From contig PAJK01000044.1 of NCBI GenBank assembly GCA_002706025.1, positions 1 through 33,639 on the forward strand: DNA of 33,639 bases, given 5' to 3'. Below, piece by piece: positions 8,581 to 15,872 of this stretch. Each line of letters starts with the position of its first letter. The stretch's first letter is position 1. The stretch is from Oceanospirillaceae bacterium. GTDB lineage: Bacteria > Pseudomonadota > Gammaproteobacteria > Pseudomonadales > Oceanobacteraceae. Both the position numbers and the translations under genes were made by a program. Below the pieces are notes generated by a model, which ran no database searches, was not told where the DNA came from, and was given only the letters and a program-made list of their open reading frames with translations.

Positions 8581-9633
8581 ATGAAAAAAACTCAAGGCTT
8601 TAAACGTTTAACTCAGGGGCTGAGCGCACTGGCGGGTGGCCTGCTGTTGTCCTCTGCGGTACAGGCTGAAGGCGAACTGCATCTGTATAACTGGTCCGAC
8701 TATATGCCACAGGCGCTGCTGGACAAGTTTGCTGAACAGTACGATGTGAAAGTAACCCAGGACACCTACGACAGTAACGAAACCCTGCTGGCCAAACTGA
8801 AGTCCGGCGTTAAGGGTTATGACGTGGCAGTACCGGGTGACTATATGGTTGCCATCATGGTGAAAGAAGGGCTGCTGGAAAATATCCACGCCAATAAGCT
8901 GTCGAATTTCAGCAAAGTGAAAAAAGACCTGATCAACGTTTATTTCGATGAAGGTCGTGAATATTCCGTGCCTTACCAGTTCGGTACTACGGCGTTTATG
9001 GTGGATACGGCTGTATACGGTGGCGATATCAATACCCTGGATATTCTGTTTAATCCGCCGGCAGAGCTGAAAGGCAAAATTAACATGTTCCGCGATGTCA
9101 ACGACGTGATTAATGCGGCGCTGCGTTACAAAGGTTATGAAACCTGTAATGCCAACCGTAAGGAACTGAAAGAGGTTAATGACATGCTGAAAACTGCCAG
9201 CGAAAACTGGCTCAGTATTCAGTCAGACGGTGCCCGCGAAATGCTGGTATCCGGCGATGCAGCAGTCTCTATGGTGTGGAACGGCATGGCACTGCGCGCC
9301 CGTCAGGAAAAAGCCAGCCTGCAATACGCTTACCCGAAAGAAGGTCTGACTGCCTGGGCAGATAACCTGGTGGTGTTAAAAGATGCGCCAAACCTGGAAA
9401 ACGCCAAACTCTTCCTGAACTTTATGATGGAGCCGGAAAACGCTGCCACTCTGACCAACTTTGCCGGTTACACCGCAGGTGTGGAAGGTACCGATCCGTA
9501 TCTGGATGAAAAATTCAAAGGTGCGCTGGAACTGAACCCACCGGCAGGTGCACCAGTGGCTGAATTTGTTCCGCCTTGTGACCCTGAAGTGGTGCGTCTT
9601 TATGACCGCATCTGGACCAACCTGCTGAAATAA
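8581..9633 (+). CDS. potD: Periplasmic polyamine-binding protein (PotD/PotF family)
   Basis: The 350-residue protein has a signal peptide (basic start MKKTQGFKR, hydrophobic LSALAGGLLLSS, cleavage probably after Ala29 in SAVQA). The mature part begins with ELHLYNWSDYMPQALL, the hallmark of bacterial polyamine receptors. It delivers putrescine or spermidine to PotABC. The NWSDY form is shared with the second binding protein in this window (12724-13815) and with E. coli PotF; ligand preference cannot be read reliably. CGGAGA lies upstream of the ATG. The 72-bp gap after potC holds a direct repeat (GATTAAAACCAA) and a TATAAA (8554-8559), which could be an internal promoter giving extra receptor. 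Confidence 0.93.
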   Translation: MKKTQGFKRLTQGLSALAGGLLLSSAVQAEGELHLYNWSDYMPQALLDKFAEQYDVKVTQDTYDSNETLLAKLKSGVKGYDVAVPGDYMVAIMVKEGLLENIHANKLSNFSKVKKDLINVYFDEGREYSVPYQFGTTAFMVDTAVYGGDINTLDILFNPPAELKGKINMFRDVNDVINAALRYKGYETCNANRKELKEVNDMLKTASENWLSIQSDGAREMLVSGDAAVSMVWNGMALRARQEKASLQYAYPKEGLTAWADNLVVLKDAPNLENAKLFLNFMMEPENAATLTNFAGYTAGVEGTDPYLDEKFKGALELNPPAGAPVAEFVPPCDPEVVRLYDRIWTNLLK

Positions 9634-9663
9634 CACCGCATTCCCTTTACGGGAGAGGTATGT

Positions 9664-9699
9664 GGTTAAGACGGGTGGTAGTTAATACCGCCCGCAACC
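9664..9699 (+). other. Stem-loop between potD and the amidase gene
   Basis: GGGTGGTA (9673-9680) pairs with TACCGCCC (9686-9693) with one G-U pair around a GTTAA loop, and outer GGTT (9664-9667) can pair with AACC (9696-9699). There is no T-tract, so it is not a standard terminator. It ends just before the ribosome site (AGGA, 9701-9704) of the next gene and could tune its expression. Confidence 0.4.
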
Positions 9700-9711
9700 G
9701 AGGATTTTCAT

Positions 9712-10497
9712 TTGAAATTAGCAATGTATCAGGGATCTGCCCTGCCAGCAGACAAGCAGGGTAATCTGTGCACTATCGAACGGGTAGTCGCGTCGGTTAA
9801 ATCTCTGGATGTGGATATTGTGGTTTTTCCTGAGCTGTTTACCACCGGCTACAACCAGGGGGAACGGCTGAAAGATATGGCTGAGCCTGTGAACGGTAAA
9901 AGTGTGCAGGCCTTGCGCGATATTGCCATTAAATACGATACCGCACTGATTTGCGGCTTTGCCGAAGACGATAACGGCACTCTGTATAACAGTGCCATTG
10001 TGCTGGATAAAAACGGTGAGCAGCTGGCGTTGCATCGCAAAGTGTTTTTATTTGGTTATAAAGAGCGGCAGATGTTTAAACCCGGCGAAAGCTTCCCGGC
10101 GTTTACCTTTGAAGGGGTGCGTTGTGGTCTGTCGATCTGTTACGACATCGAATTTCCGGAAACCGGGCGGGCGCTGGCGGCCCACGATGTGCAGGTGATT
10201 TTTAATCCGACTGCCAATATGGAGCCTTATGATCAGGCGCCGTTGATTCTGGCACCGGCGCGCGCACTGGAGAACAATGCCGTTGTGGTGTACGCCAATT
10301 ATTGTGGTGTGGATGACGATCTGGAGTACACAGGTTTAAGTGCGGTGATCGGTCCGGACGGCAAAGACATTGCCCGCGCCGGCCGTGGTGACTGCGTACT
10401 GATTGCCGATCTGATGCCTGCATTAACCGCGGCGCAGAAAAAGCCGCTGTCGACGCAGTTAACCGATCTCGGCCGCGTGCGTACGGATTTGCTTTAA
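9712..10497 (+). CDS. Nitrilase-superfamily carbon-nitrogen hydrolase (amidase)
   Basis: The 261-residue enzyme has the full catalytic triad of the family: Glu41 (FPELF), Lys110 (HRKVFL) and Cys143 (SICYDIEFPE). The start is TTG at 9712, because AGGA lies 7 bases upstream and the frame then opens with the usual first strand (MKLAMYQG); an ATG at 9724 would delete part of that strand. It is the last gene of the potABCD operon. Its size and form resemble short amidases (for example R-stereoselective amidase or omega-amidase types) more than N-carbamoylputrescine amidohydrolase, which is about 290 residues. An amide formed in polyamine or arginine breakdown, such as 4-guanidinobutyramide, is a possible substrate, but this is a guess from context. 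Confidence 0.88.
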   Translation: MKLAMYQGSALPADKQGNLCTIERVVASVKSLDVDIVVFPELFTTGYNQGERLKDMAEPVNGKSVQALRDIAIKYDTALICGFAEDDNGTLYNSAIVLDKNGEQLALHRKVFLFGYKERQMFKPGESFPAFTFEGVRCGLSICYDIEFPETGRALAAHDVQVIFNPTANMEPYDQAPLILAPARALENNAVVVYANYCGVDDDLEYTGLSAVIGPDGKDIARAGRGDCVLIADLMPALTAAQKKPLSTQLTDLGRVRTDLL

Positions 10498-11376
10498 CAG
10501 CCACTGCACGCCACTGTCCTGTTGCTGTAATGGATGCAGGACCATGGTCATTTCCCAATCGGGTAATTCTGCCGGTGCGGCGACAATACGTACCGGCAGC
10601 CATTCACTGAACAGCTCTGCCATTTTGTGCGGCAGGGTTACCACCGCATCACGCTGACTGACCAGGCGCGCAGCAGCCAGATAATTAATCATCTGCGCGC
10701 TGTGCTGGCGGCGCAGCTTCTGGGCCGCTAACCAGCGGTCGACGGTGGTGGTGGTGCTGTCGGTCTGATCCAGCATTAATACATGGGGCAGTGACAGGTA
10801 TTTTTTCAGCGTCAGGCGCTGCGGAATATCGGCCATATTTTCCCCGACCAGACACACGGGCTTTTCCTTCACCCACGGCAGGCGGATCAGATGCGCGGCG
10901 ATACTGGCGCTGCCATCCAGCCCGACCACCATATCCACTGTGCCGTCTTCCAGATCCTGCAGCGACGCCTGTGGGCCAATCATCTGCAGATCAATACGAA
11001 TGCCCGGTGCTTCCTGCGCCAGCTGCCACATTAAGCGTGGAAAGATCAGAGCTTCAAAATAATCCGTGACGGCCAGGGTAAAAGTGCGCGTACTGTTGGC
11101 CGCATCAAAGGCCTCCGGCGGTGTCAGAGTATGTTCCAGCCGTTTCAGGATTTCGCGCACTTCCGTCAGCATGGCAGCAGCCCGCAGCGTTGGCTGCAGA
11201 CCGTTACCGCTGCGTACTAACACCGGGTCACCAAGTTGTTCGCGCAGGCGGTTGAGGGCATGGCTGGTGGCGGACTGACTGAGAAACAGCTTTTCCGCCG
11301 CACGGGTCACATGGGCTTCACTGACCAGGGCTTCAAATACCCGTAACAGGTTCAGATCAAAATGATTCAGCGACAT
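10459..11376 (-). CDS. LysR-family regulator, probably of speB
   Basis: This is a 305-residue LysR protein of usual length. It starts MSLNHFDLNLLRVFEALV; the helix-turn-helix is at about 24-42 (TRAAEKLFLSQSATSHALN), followed by the effector domain from about residue 90. It is divergent from speB, the typical arrangement for control of the neighbour. Its 3' end overlaps the amidase gene by 39 bp on the opposite strand. The agmatine pathway makes agmatine or a derivative a plausible effector, but nothing in the sequence shows this. Confidence 0.91.
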   Translation of the reverse strand: MSLNHFDLNLLRVFEALVSEAHVTRAAEKLFLSQSATSHALNRLREQLGDPVLVRSGNGLQPTLRAAAMLTEVREILKRLEHTLTPPEAFDAANSTRTFTLAVTDYFEALIFPRLMWQLAQEAPGIRIDLQMIGPQASLQDLEDGTVDMVVGLDGSASIAAHLIRLPWVKEKPVCLVGENMADIPQRLTLKKYLSLPHVLMLDQTDSTTTTVDRWLAAQKLRRQHSAQMINYLAAARLVSQRDAVVTLPHKMAELFSEWLPVRIVAAPAELPDWEMTMVLHPLQQQDSGVQWLLKQIRTHAAEIG

Positions 11377-11400
11377 GGCAGCCGTTCCGGTAATTTCAGG

Positions 11401-11438
11401 TTATGCATACTGTGCATACTGCCTTATAAATTATGCAT
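11401..11438. promoter_or_regulatory. Candidate LysR operator region between lysR and speB
   Basis: Two adjacent copies of TGCATACTG (11404-11412 and 11413-11421) are followed by TTATAAATTATGCAT. The palindrome ATGCAT occurs at 11403-11408 and 11433-11438, 30 bp apart. TATAAA at 11425-11430 may be a -10 box for speB. The setting between divergent genes fits a LysR binding region. Confidence 0.45.
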
Positions 11439-11543
11439 TTCAAACATTTCATGTCATTGGCTAGTCTGATGGCAGAATGCAGTAACCGCTGTAAGCTTTT
11501 TATTCCGGCTGCGATTTCTGCGCCGACAAACAGGGAGATCATC

Positions 11544-12476
11544 GTGAACCCAACCGATTCTGTAACCACCGCCAACGCGGATATGCCGTTATACGCCAAT
11601 CTGGGCATGACCTTTATGCAGTGCCCGTACGTGACGGATATTGCTAACAGTAAGGCCGACGTTATTGTCGCCGGTGTGCCGTTTGATATGGCTACCTCCG
11701 GTCGCCCGGGCGCGCGTTTCGGGCCTGCTGGTGTACGTGCAGCATCTGCCAACCTGATCTGGGAAGGCGCACGCTGGCCATGGGATTTCGCCCTGGATGA
11801 GCGTCTGAAAATTGAAGATGCCGGTAATGTGGTGTTCAAGCACGGTGAGCCGCAAACCATGGTGGATAACCTGCAGGCGATGATTAAAGCCATCGTCAGC
11901 AGTGGCAAGAAAACCCTGGTATTCGGTGGCGATCACTTTATTGCTCTGCCGGTGATCCGCGAAGTAGCCGCGCAGCATGGCCCGGTGGCGCTGGTGCATT
12001 TTGATGCGCATACCGACACTTATGACGGTGGCAGCAAATACGACCACGGCACACTGTTCCACCATGCGGTGCAGGAAGGACTGCTGCACTCGGATAATTC
12101 TATCCAGGTCGGGATCCGTACTGCCTATGAAAAAGAAGGCCACCCGTTCGAAGTGATTGATGCGGCAGAAGCTAACGATCTCGGCTGGGCCGGTACGCTG
12201 GAACGCATTAAACAGCGCGTGGGCGATAAGCCTGTGTATATCAGCTTTGATATCGATGGTCTGGACCCGGCCTTTGCACCGGGTACCGGTACACCGGTGA
12301 TTGCGGGTTTAACCAGTGATTTTGCCCTGAAAGTGATTCGCGGTATGCAGGGGCTCAACCTGATCGGTATGGACGTCGTGGAAGTCGCACCGGCCTATGA
12401 CCATGCGGATATTACCTCTCTGGCGGGAGCAACTCTGGCACTGGAATTTTTATATTCTCTGGCGGCCAGTAAGTAA
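11544..12476 (+). CDS. speB: Agmatinase (agmatine ureohydrolase)
   Basis: The 310-residue enzyme converts agmatine to putrescine and urea with a binuclear manganese site. It matches E. coli SpeB (306 residues) closely, including GVPFDMATSGRPGARFGP and the WPWDF segment. Metal ligands are visible: His131 (GGDH), Asp154, His156 and Asp158 (FDAHTD), Asp236 and Asp238 (FDIDGLDPAF). The GTG at 11544 is chosen over the upstream frame start at 11433 because GGGAGA (11533-11538) precedes it and the sequence upstream is not protein-like. Guanidinobutyrase is a related alternative, but the match is distinctly to SpeB. The potF-like gene follows in the same direction after 247 bp. Confidence 0.93.
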   Translation: MNPTDSVTTANADMPLYANLGMTFMQCPYVTDIANSKADVIVAGVPFDMATSGRPGARFGPAGVRAASANLIWEGARWPWDFALDERLKIEDAGNVVFKHGEPQTMVDNLQAMIKAIVSSGKKTLVFGGDHFIALPVIREVAAQHGPVALVHFDAHTDTYDGGSKYDHGTLFHHAVQEGLLHSDNSIQVGIRTAYEKEGHPFEVIDAAEANDLGWAGTLERIKQRVGDKPVYISFDIDGLDPAFAPGTGTPVIAGLTSDFALKVIRGMQGLNLIGMDVVEVAPAYDHADITSLAGATLALEFLYSLAASK

Positions 12477-12517
12477 CGCTTTCGGAGGAATGCCTGCGGC
12501 ATAAACCCGCTCAGTTG

Positions 12518-12569
12518 CTGTAGTTAATTACTGTAGTTACTTACTTTAGCTACTTACTGTAGCTACTGC
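12518..12569. repeat. 13-bp degenerate tandem repeat, four units
   Basis: The units are CTGTAGTTAATTA, CTGTAGTTACTTA, CTTTAGCTACTTA and CTGTAGCTACTGC, head to tail without gaps. They lie between speB and the potF-like gene. No protein is encoded here. Confidence 0.8.
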
Positions 12570-12591
12570 AGCTGCTGAAAAAGTGATCAGT

Positions 12592-12623
12592 CGTGCCCTG
12601 TCGGTGGAAAAGTGCAGGGCACG
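12592..12623 (+). other. Perfect 9-bp hairpin between speB and potF
   Basis: CGTGCCCTG (12592-12600) is an exact inverted repeat of CAGGGCACG (12615-12623) with a 14-base spacer. It is followed by GCAAAAAACTG rather than a T-tract, so it is not a standard terminator for speB. It could limit read-through, protect the speB 3' end or bind a protein. Confidence 0.5.
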
Positions 12624-12639
12624 GCAAAAAACTGAATAA

Positions 12640-12685
12640 ATATCCCTGCGGAAGTATGTCAGGAATCTTCGTTGCGCATTAGAAT
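12640..12685 (+). promoter_or_regulatory. Candidate LuxR/NarL-type operator plus -10 for potF
   Basis: The 19-mer ATATCCCTGCGGAAGTATG (12640-12658) reads as heptamers TATCCCT and GGAAGTA around GC. After 21 bp comes TAGAAT (12680-12685), a one-mismatch -10 box. The preceding ATAAATATC (12636-12644) also matches the puuB promoter (1015-1023), and the distance to the start codon (65 bp) is close to that at puuB (68 bp). Confidence 0.6.
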
Positions 12686-12723
12686 CGCGCCGCCCAATCA
12701 GGGTATGTACCAGGAATACTTAA

Positions 12724-13815
12724 ATGACTTTGCTGAAAACTATCAAAACTTCTGCTCTGCTGGCAGCGTTGGCGGTTTCTTCTGCCCACGCAGAACAGGA
12801 ACTGAACATCTTTAACTGGTCCGATTACATGTCTCCGGATGCCATTCCGGCATTCGAAAAACAGACCGGCCTTAAAGTGAACTACGATGTGTACGATTCC
12901 AACGAAATGCTGGAAGCGAAACTGATGACTGGCAGCTCCGGTTACGACATCGTGGTACCAACCGGTTCTTTCCTTGAGCGTCAGATCAAAGCGGGCATTT
13001 ACGCAGAGATTGATAAAAGCAAACTGAAAAACTACGGCAACCTGGATAAAGAGCTGCTGGCCAAAGTAGAAGCTCACGATCCTGGTAATAAATATGGCGT
13101 GCCATACGCATGGGGTACCATTGGTATTGGTTACAACGTTGACGCGGTGAAGAAGCGCTTAGGCGACCAGCCGGTTGATTCATTGGATATCCTGTTCAAA
13201 CCGGAACTGTCAGCCAAGCTGAAAGACTGTGGCGTGGTAATGCTGGATTCGCCTGCGGAAATTATGTCTGTTGCGCTGAACTACCTGGGTCTGGACCCTA
13301 ACTCAGAAAACAAAGCGGATCTGGCGAAAGCCGAAGAACTGCTGAAAGCGAACCGCGACAACTATCGTTATTTCCACTCCAGCCGTTATATCGACGAACT
13401 GGCAAATGGTGAAATCTGTGTGGCGCTGGGTTACAACGGTGACGTACTGATCGCTCAGGGCCGTGCCGCCGAAGCCGAAAATGGCGTGAACGTGGACTAC
13501 GCCATTCCGTCTGAAGGCACCATGATCTGGTTTGACCTGATGGCCATTCCAGCGGATGCGCCACACAAAGAAGCGGCGTATCAGTTTATTGATTACGTGC
13601 TGAGTGCAGACGTTGCGGCAGGTATTTCTAACTATGTGTATTACGCCGTACCCAATACAGCGGCAGAACCTCTGTTAGAAGACGAAGTGAAAAACCATCC
13701 TGGTATTTACCCGTCTGCTGCTGTGAAAGCAAAACTGTTCAGTCAGAAAGCACACAGCGCTAAGTTTGACCGTATCCTCAACCGTGCGTGGACCAATGTC
13801 CGTACCGGACGTTAA
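12724..13815 (+). CDS. potF: Periplasmic putrescine/polyamine-binding protein (PotF/SpuD-like)
   Basis: The 363-residue protein has a signal peptide (KTIKTSALLAALAVSSAHA, cleavage probably after residue 23) and then ELNIFNWSDYMSPDAIPAFEKQTG, the start of the PotF/SpuD/SpuE receptor family. The mature length agrees with E. coli PotF. AGGA (12712-12715) lies 8 bases before the ATG. It is encoded alone, far from any permease: potG-potH-potI (29763-32704) lack a receptor gene, so this is the probable partner, although it could also serve PotABC. Its promoter shares the dyad seen before potG. A strong terminator follows. Confidence 0.92.
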   Translation: MTLLKTIKTSALLAALAVSSAHAEQELNIFNWSDYMSPDAIPAFEKQTGLKVNYDVYDSNEMLEAKLMTGSSGYDIVVPTGSFLERQIKAGIYAEIDKSKLKNYGNLDKELLAKVEAHDPGNKYGVPYAWGTIGIGYNVDAVKKRLGDQPVDSLDILFKPELSAKLKDCGVVMLDSPAEIMSVALNYLGLDPNSENKADLAKAEELLKANRDNYRYFHSSRYIDELANGEICVALGYNGDVLIAQGRAAEAENGVNVDYAIPSEGTMIWFDLMAIPADAPHKEAAYQFIDYVLSADVAAGISNYVYYAVPNTAAEPLLEDEVKNHPGIYPSAAVKAKLFSQKAHSAKFDRILNRAWTNVRTGR

Positions 13816-13856
13816 GGTCTGACGCGGTTATCCTTAAAAGGATAGCAGGATTAAGA

Positions 13857-13889
13857 AAAGGGTTAAGGCATTGCCTTAGCCCTTTTTTT
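13857..13889 (+). terminator. Rho-independent terminator after potF
   Basis: AAAGGGTTAAGGC pairs with GCCTTAGCCCTTT (one G-U pair) around a 3-base loop, followed by a run of seven T. It closes the potF-like transcript. Confidence 0.9.
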
Positions 13890-14125
13890 ATTGCACGAAA
13901 TTGCTGTCTGTTCGATGCAGGGTGCGCACCACGCGCCAGTGACTGTCAGATATGCGTAGGGAATTCGGTGATTCATCCGTCATAGGGTGCGCACTGGTGG
14001 CATCAGCTAAGCGCACCAGTCCAGCGCACCAGTCCAGCGCACCAGTCCAGCGCATCAGTCCAGCACACCAATCCGACATAAGCCTTTCCAGCGTGACAGC
14101 CGCTGCAAATGTTAAGACGCCAGAA
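13890..14125. other. Non-coding gap between potF and dadX terminators
   Basis: This stretch lies between two converging terminators. It holds the 13-bp repeat array (14011-14075) and a short inverted repeat ACTGGTG (13993-13999) / CACCAGT (14014-14020). The open frames that cross it consist largely of repeat translation and have no ribosome sites, so no gene is called. Confidence 0.6.
14011..14075. repeat. 13-bp tandem repeat, five units
   Basis: Three exact units of GCGCACCAGTCCA are followed by one with a single change (GCGCATCAGTCCA) and one with three changes (GCACACCAATCCG). The period is 13, the same as in the unrelated array at 12518-12569. Confidence 0.88.
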
Positions 14126-14160
14126 AAGAAAAAAGCTCCATCACCGGGGAGGGATGGAGC
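14126..14160 (-). terminator. Rho-independent terminator after dadX
   Basis: On the minus strand GCTCCATC (14153-14160) pairs with GATGGAGC (14135-14142), followed by TTTTTTCTTTTC. It ends the dadA-ridA-dadX transcript. Confidence 0.88.
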
Positions 14161-14219
14161 AAAGGACGAACGTTGATCTGTCTTGAGGAGGAGGTCCCGA
14201 AGCGTTCGTCAGGGAGGTA

Positions 14220-15299
14220 TCAGCCAATATATTTCCGGTGCACCCGTGCGGTAATGCAGGAGAACAGGGTATAGGAAATGGTGCCGCAGCAAGGTGCGAC
14301 TTCATTGGCCAGCAAATTTTCGCCCCAGAGTTCAACCGTTGAGCCGAGGTTGGCATCAATGTCGGTTAAATCCACGGTGAGCATATCCATGGAGACGCGG
14401 CCAATAATTTTGGTGCGCTGTCCGTTAACAATCACCGGCGTGCCATTGACTGCCTGACGTGGATAACCGTCGGCATAACCCACGGCAATGGTGCCGACGC
14501 GGGTTGGTTTTTCGCACACCCAGGTACCGGAATAACCAATGGCTTCGCCTGGTTCGAGATCGTGTATGGCGATCACTTCTGAAGTCAGCGTCATGGCCGG
14601 TTTCAGCTGGCGGTCGATTTCCGGGTTATCGGTAAATGGTGATGAGCCGTACAGCATAATGCCAGGGCGCTGCCAGTTACGGCGGGCATCGGCATGCATC
14701 AGTGTGGCGGCGGAGTTAGCAATGCTGACGTCGGCATCCAGTTCGCGGGTAGCGGCATCGAATACTTCGATCTGCTTCTGCGTCATTGGGCTGGACATAT
14801 CGTCTGCTGAGGTAAAGTGACTCATCAGAATCACGTCTTTTACCTGCGGCAGTGCTTTCAGCTCGTGATAGACCGCAGCGTACTCTTCCGGGGCAAAGCC
14901 CAGACGATGCATACCACTGTCCATTTTCAGCAGCACGGTGATCGGCTGTGACAGCTGAGCGTTTTTGATATCGTTCAGCTGGCGCTGGTTGTGGACACCG
15001 GTCCAGAGATTATTGGCGCTGATGTAATCGAGTTCGTCAGCGGTGAAAAAACCTTCCAGCAACAGAATCGGCTGGCCTTCAATGCCTGCTTCACGCAGTT
15101 CGACCGCTTCTTCGATGCAGGCAACGGCAAAAGCATCCGCTTCCGGCGCCAGTTTTTTCGCCACGGCGACAGCGCCGTGACCATAGGCGTTGGCTTTTAC
15201 GACGGCAACGGCTTTCTGCTCCGGTGCCATGGATTTCGCCAGACGGTAATTATGAAGTACGTTATCCAGATTAACGGTAACTGTGGTTGCTCTTGCCAT
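14220..15299 (-). CDS. dadX: Alanine racemase, catabolic type
   Basis: The 359-residue PLP enzyme interconverts L- and D-alanine. The PLP lysine is Lys35 in VVKANAYGHG and the opposite catalytic base is Tyr256 in IGYSGTW; the length is standard. It is third in the dadA-ridA-dadX operon, which points to the catabolic role: it supplies D-alanine to the dehydrogenase DadA. A biosynthetic role in cell-wall D-alanine supply cannot be ruled out if no other alr exists in the genome. Position 17 bases downstream of ridA and the strong terminator that follows define the operon end. Confidence 0.94.
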   Translation of the reverse strand: MARATTVTVNLDNVLHNYRLAKSMAPEQKAVAVVKANAYGHGAVAVAKKLAPEADAFAVACIEEAVELREAGIEGQPILLLEGFFTADELDYISANNLWTGVHNQRQLNDIKNAQLSQPITVLLKMDSGMHRLGFAPEEYAAVYHELKALPQVKDVILMSHFTSADDMSSPMTQKQIEVFDAATRELDADVSIANSAATLMHADARRNWQRPGIMLYGSSPFTDNPEIDRQLKPAMTLTSEVIAIHDLEPGEAIGYSGTWVCEKPTRVGTIAVGYADGYPRQAVNGTPVIVNGQRTKIIGRVSMDMLTVDLTDIDANLGSTVELWGENLLANEVAPCCGTISYTLFSCITARVHRKYIG

Positions 15300-15316
15300 G
15301 GTTAATCACCAGCCTC

Positions 15317-15700
15317 TTACAGAACCATCACAGCTTCAACTTCGATATCCGCATCTTTCGGCAGAGCTTTAACGGCGAAAGCCGCACGTGCCGGATACGG
15401 TGCAGAGAAGTAACGTTCCATCACTTCGTTGACCTGAGCGAAGTATTTCAGGTCGGACAGCAGTACGGTAATTTTCACGAATTCGCTCAGTGAACCGTCT
15501 GCCGCTTCGGCGATGGCTTTCAGGTTGTCAAATACCTGAACGGCCTGAGCTTCAAAAGATTCAGTAACCATTTCCATGGTTTTTGGATTCAGTGGAATCT
15601 GGCCGGAGATGTAAACTGTGTTGCCGGCTTTTACTGCCTGAGAATATGTACCGATGGCAGAAGGGGCGTTTTCAGTGGAGATGATGGTTTTTTCAGTCAT
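15317..15700 (-). CDS. ridA: Reactive imine/enamine deaminase RidA
   Basis: The 127-residue RidA/YjgF protein hydrolyses reactive enamine and imine intermediates. The catalytic Arg105 is in YPARAAF and Glu120 is in DIEVEAVMVL; IGTYSQAVKAGNTVYISGQIP at 16-36 is typical. Placement between dadA and dadX suggests it clears 2-iminopropanoate released by DadA. The order dadA, ridA-type gene, dadX is the same as in Pseudomonas aeruginosa. Confidence 0.94.
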   Translation of the reverse strand: MTEKTIISTENAPSAIGTYSQAVKAGNTVYISGQIPLNPKTMEMVTESFEAQAVQVFDNLKAIAEAADGSLSEFVKITVLLSDLKYFAQVNEVMERYFSAPYPARAAFAVKALPKDADIEVEAVMVL

Positions 15701-15829
15701 GGGAGTACCTTAATCTGCGTTGTCTGTTTGCTTATGGTGTTGCGTTAAAAATTATCGTGTTGTGCGTTGTTTGTTACGTTGTTTCTTGCTTTGTTCTTTC
15801 AGGCTTTTTCGATTCTTTTTCGGTGAGAC

Positions 15830-15850
15830 AGCGCCGGCTTACCCGGCGCT
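15830..15850 (-). other. Intercistronic hairpin between dadA and ridA
   Basis: AGCGCCGG (15830-15837) is a perfect inverted repeat of CCGGCGCT (15843-15850) with a 5-base loop, just after the dadA stop. No T-tract follows on the minus strand, so it may stabilise the dadA message or reduce expression of the two downstream genes. The gap from dadA to ridA is 172 bp. Confidence 0.5.
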
Positions 15851-15872
15851 TTCAGCATCTGACCGGTTCTGA

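Noticed and set aside
13888-14079. Minus-strand open frame across the 13-bp array
   Set aside because: Its sequence is mostly repeat translation (DWCAGL-type units) and it has no ribosome site; it lies between two terminators.
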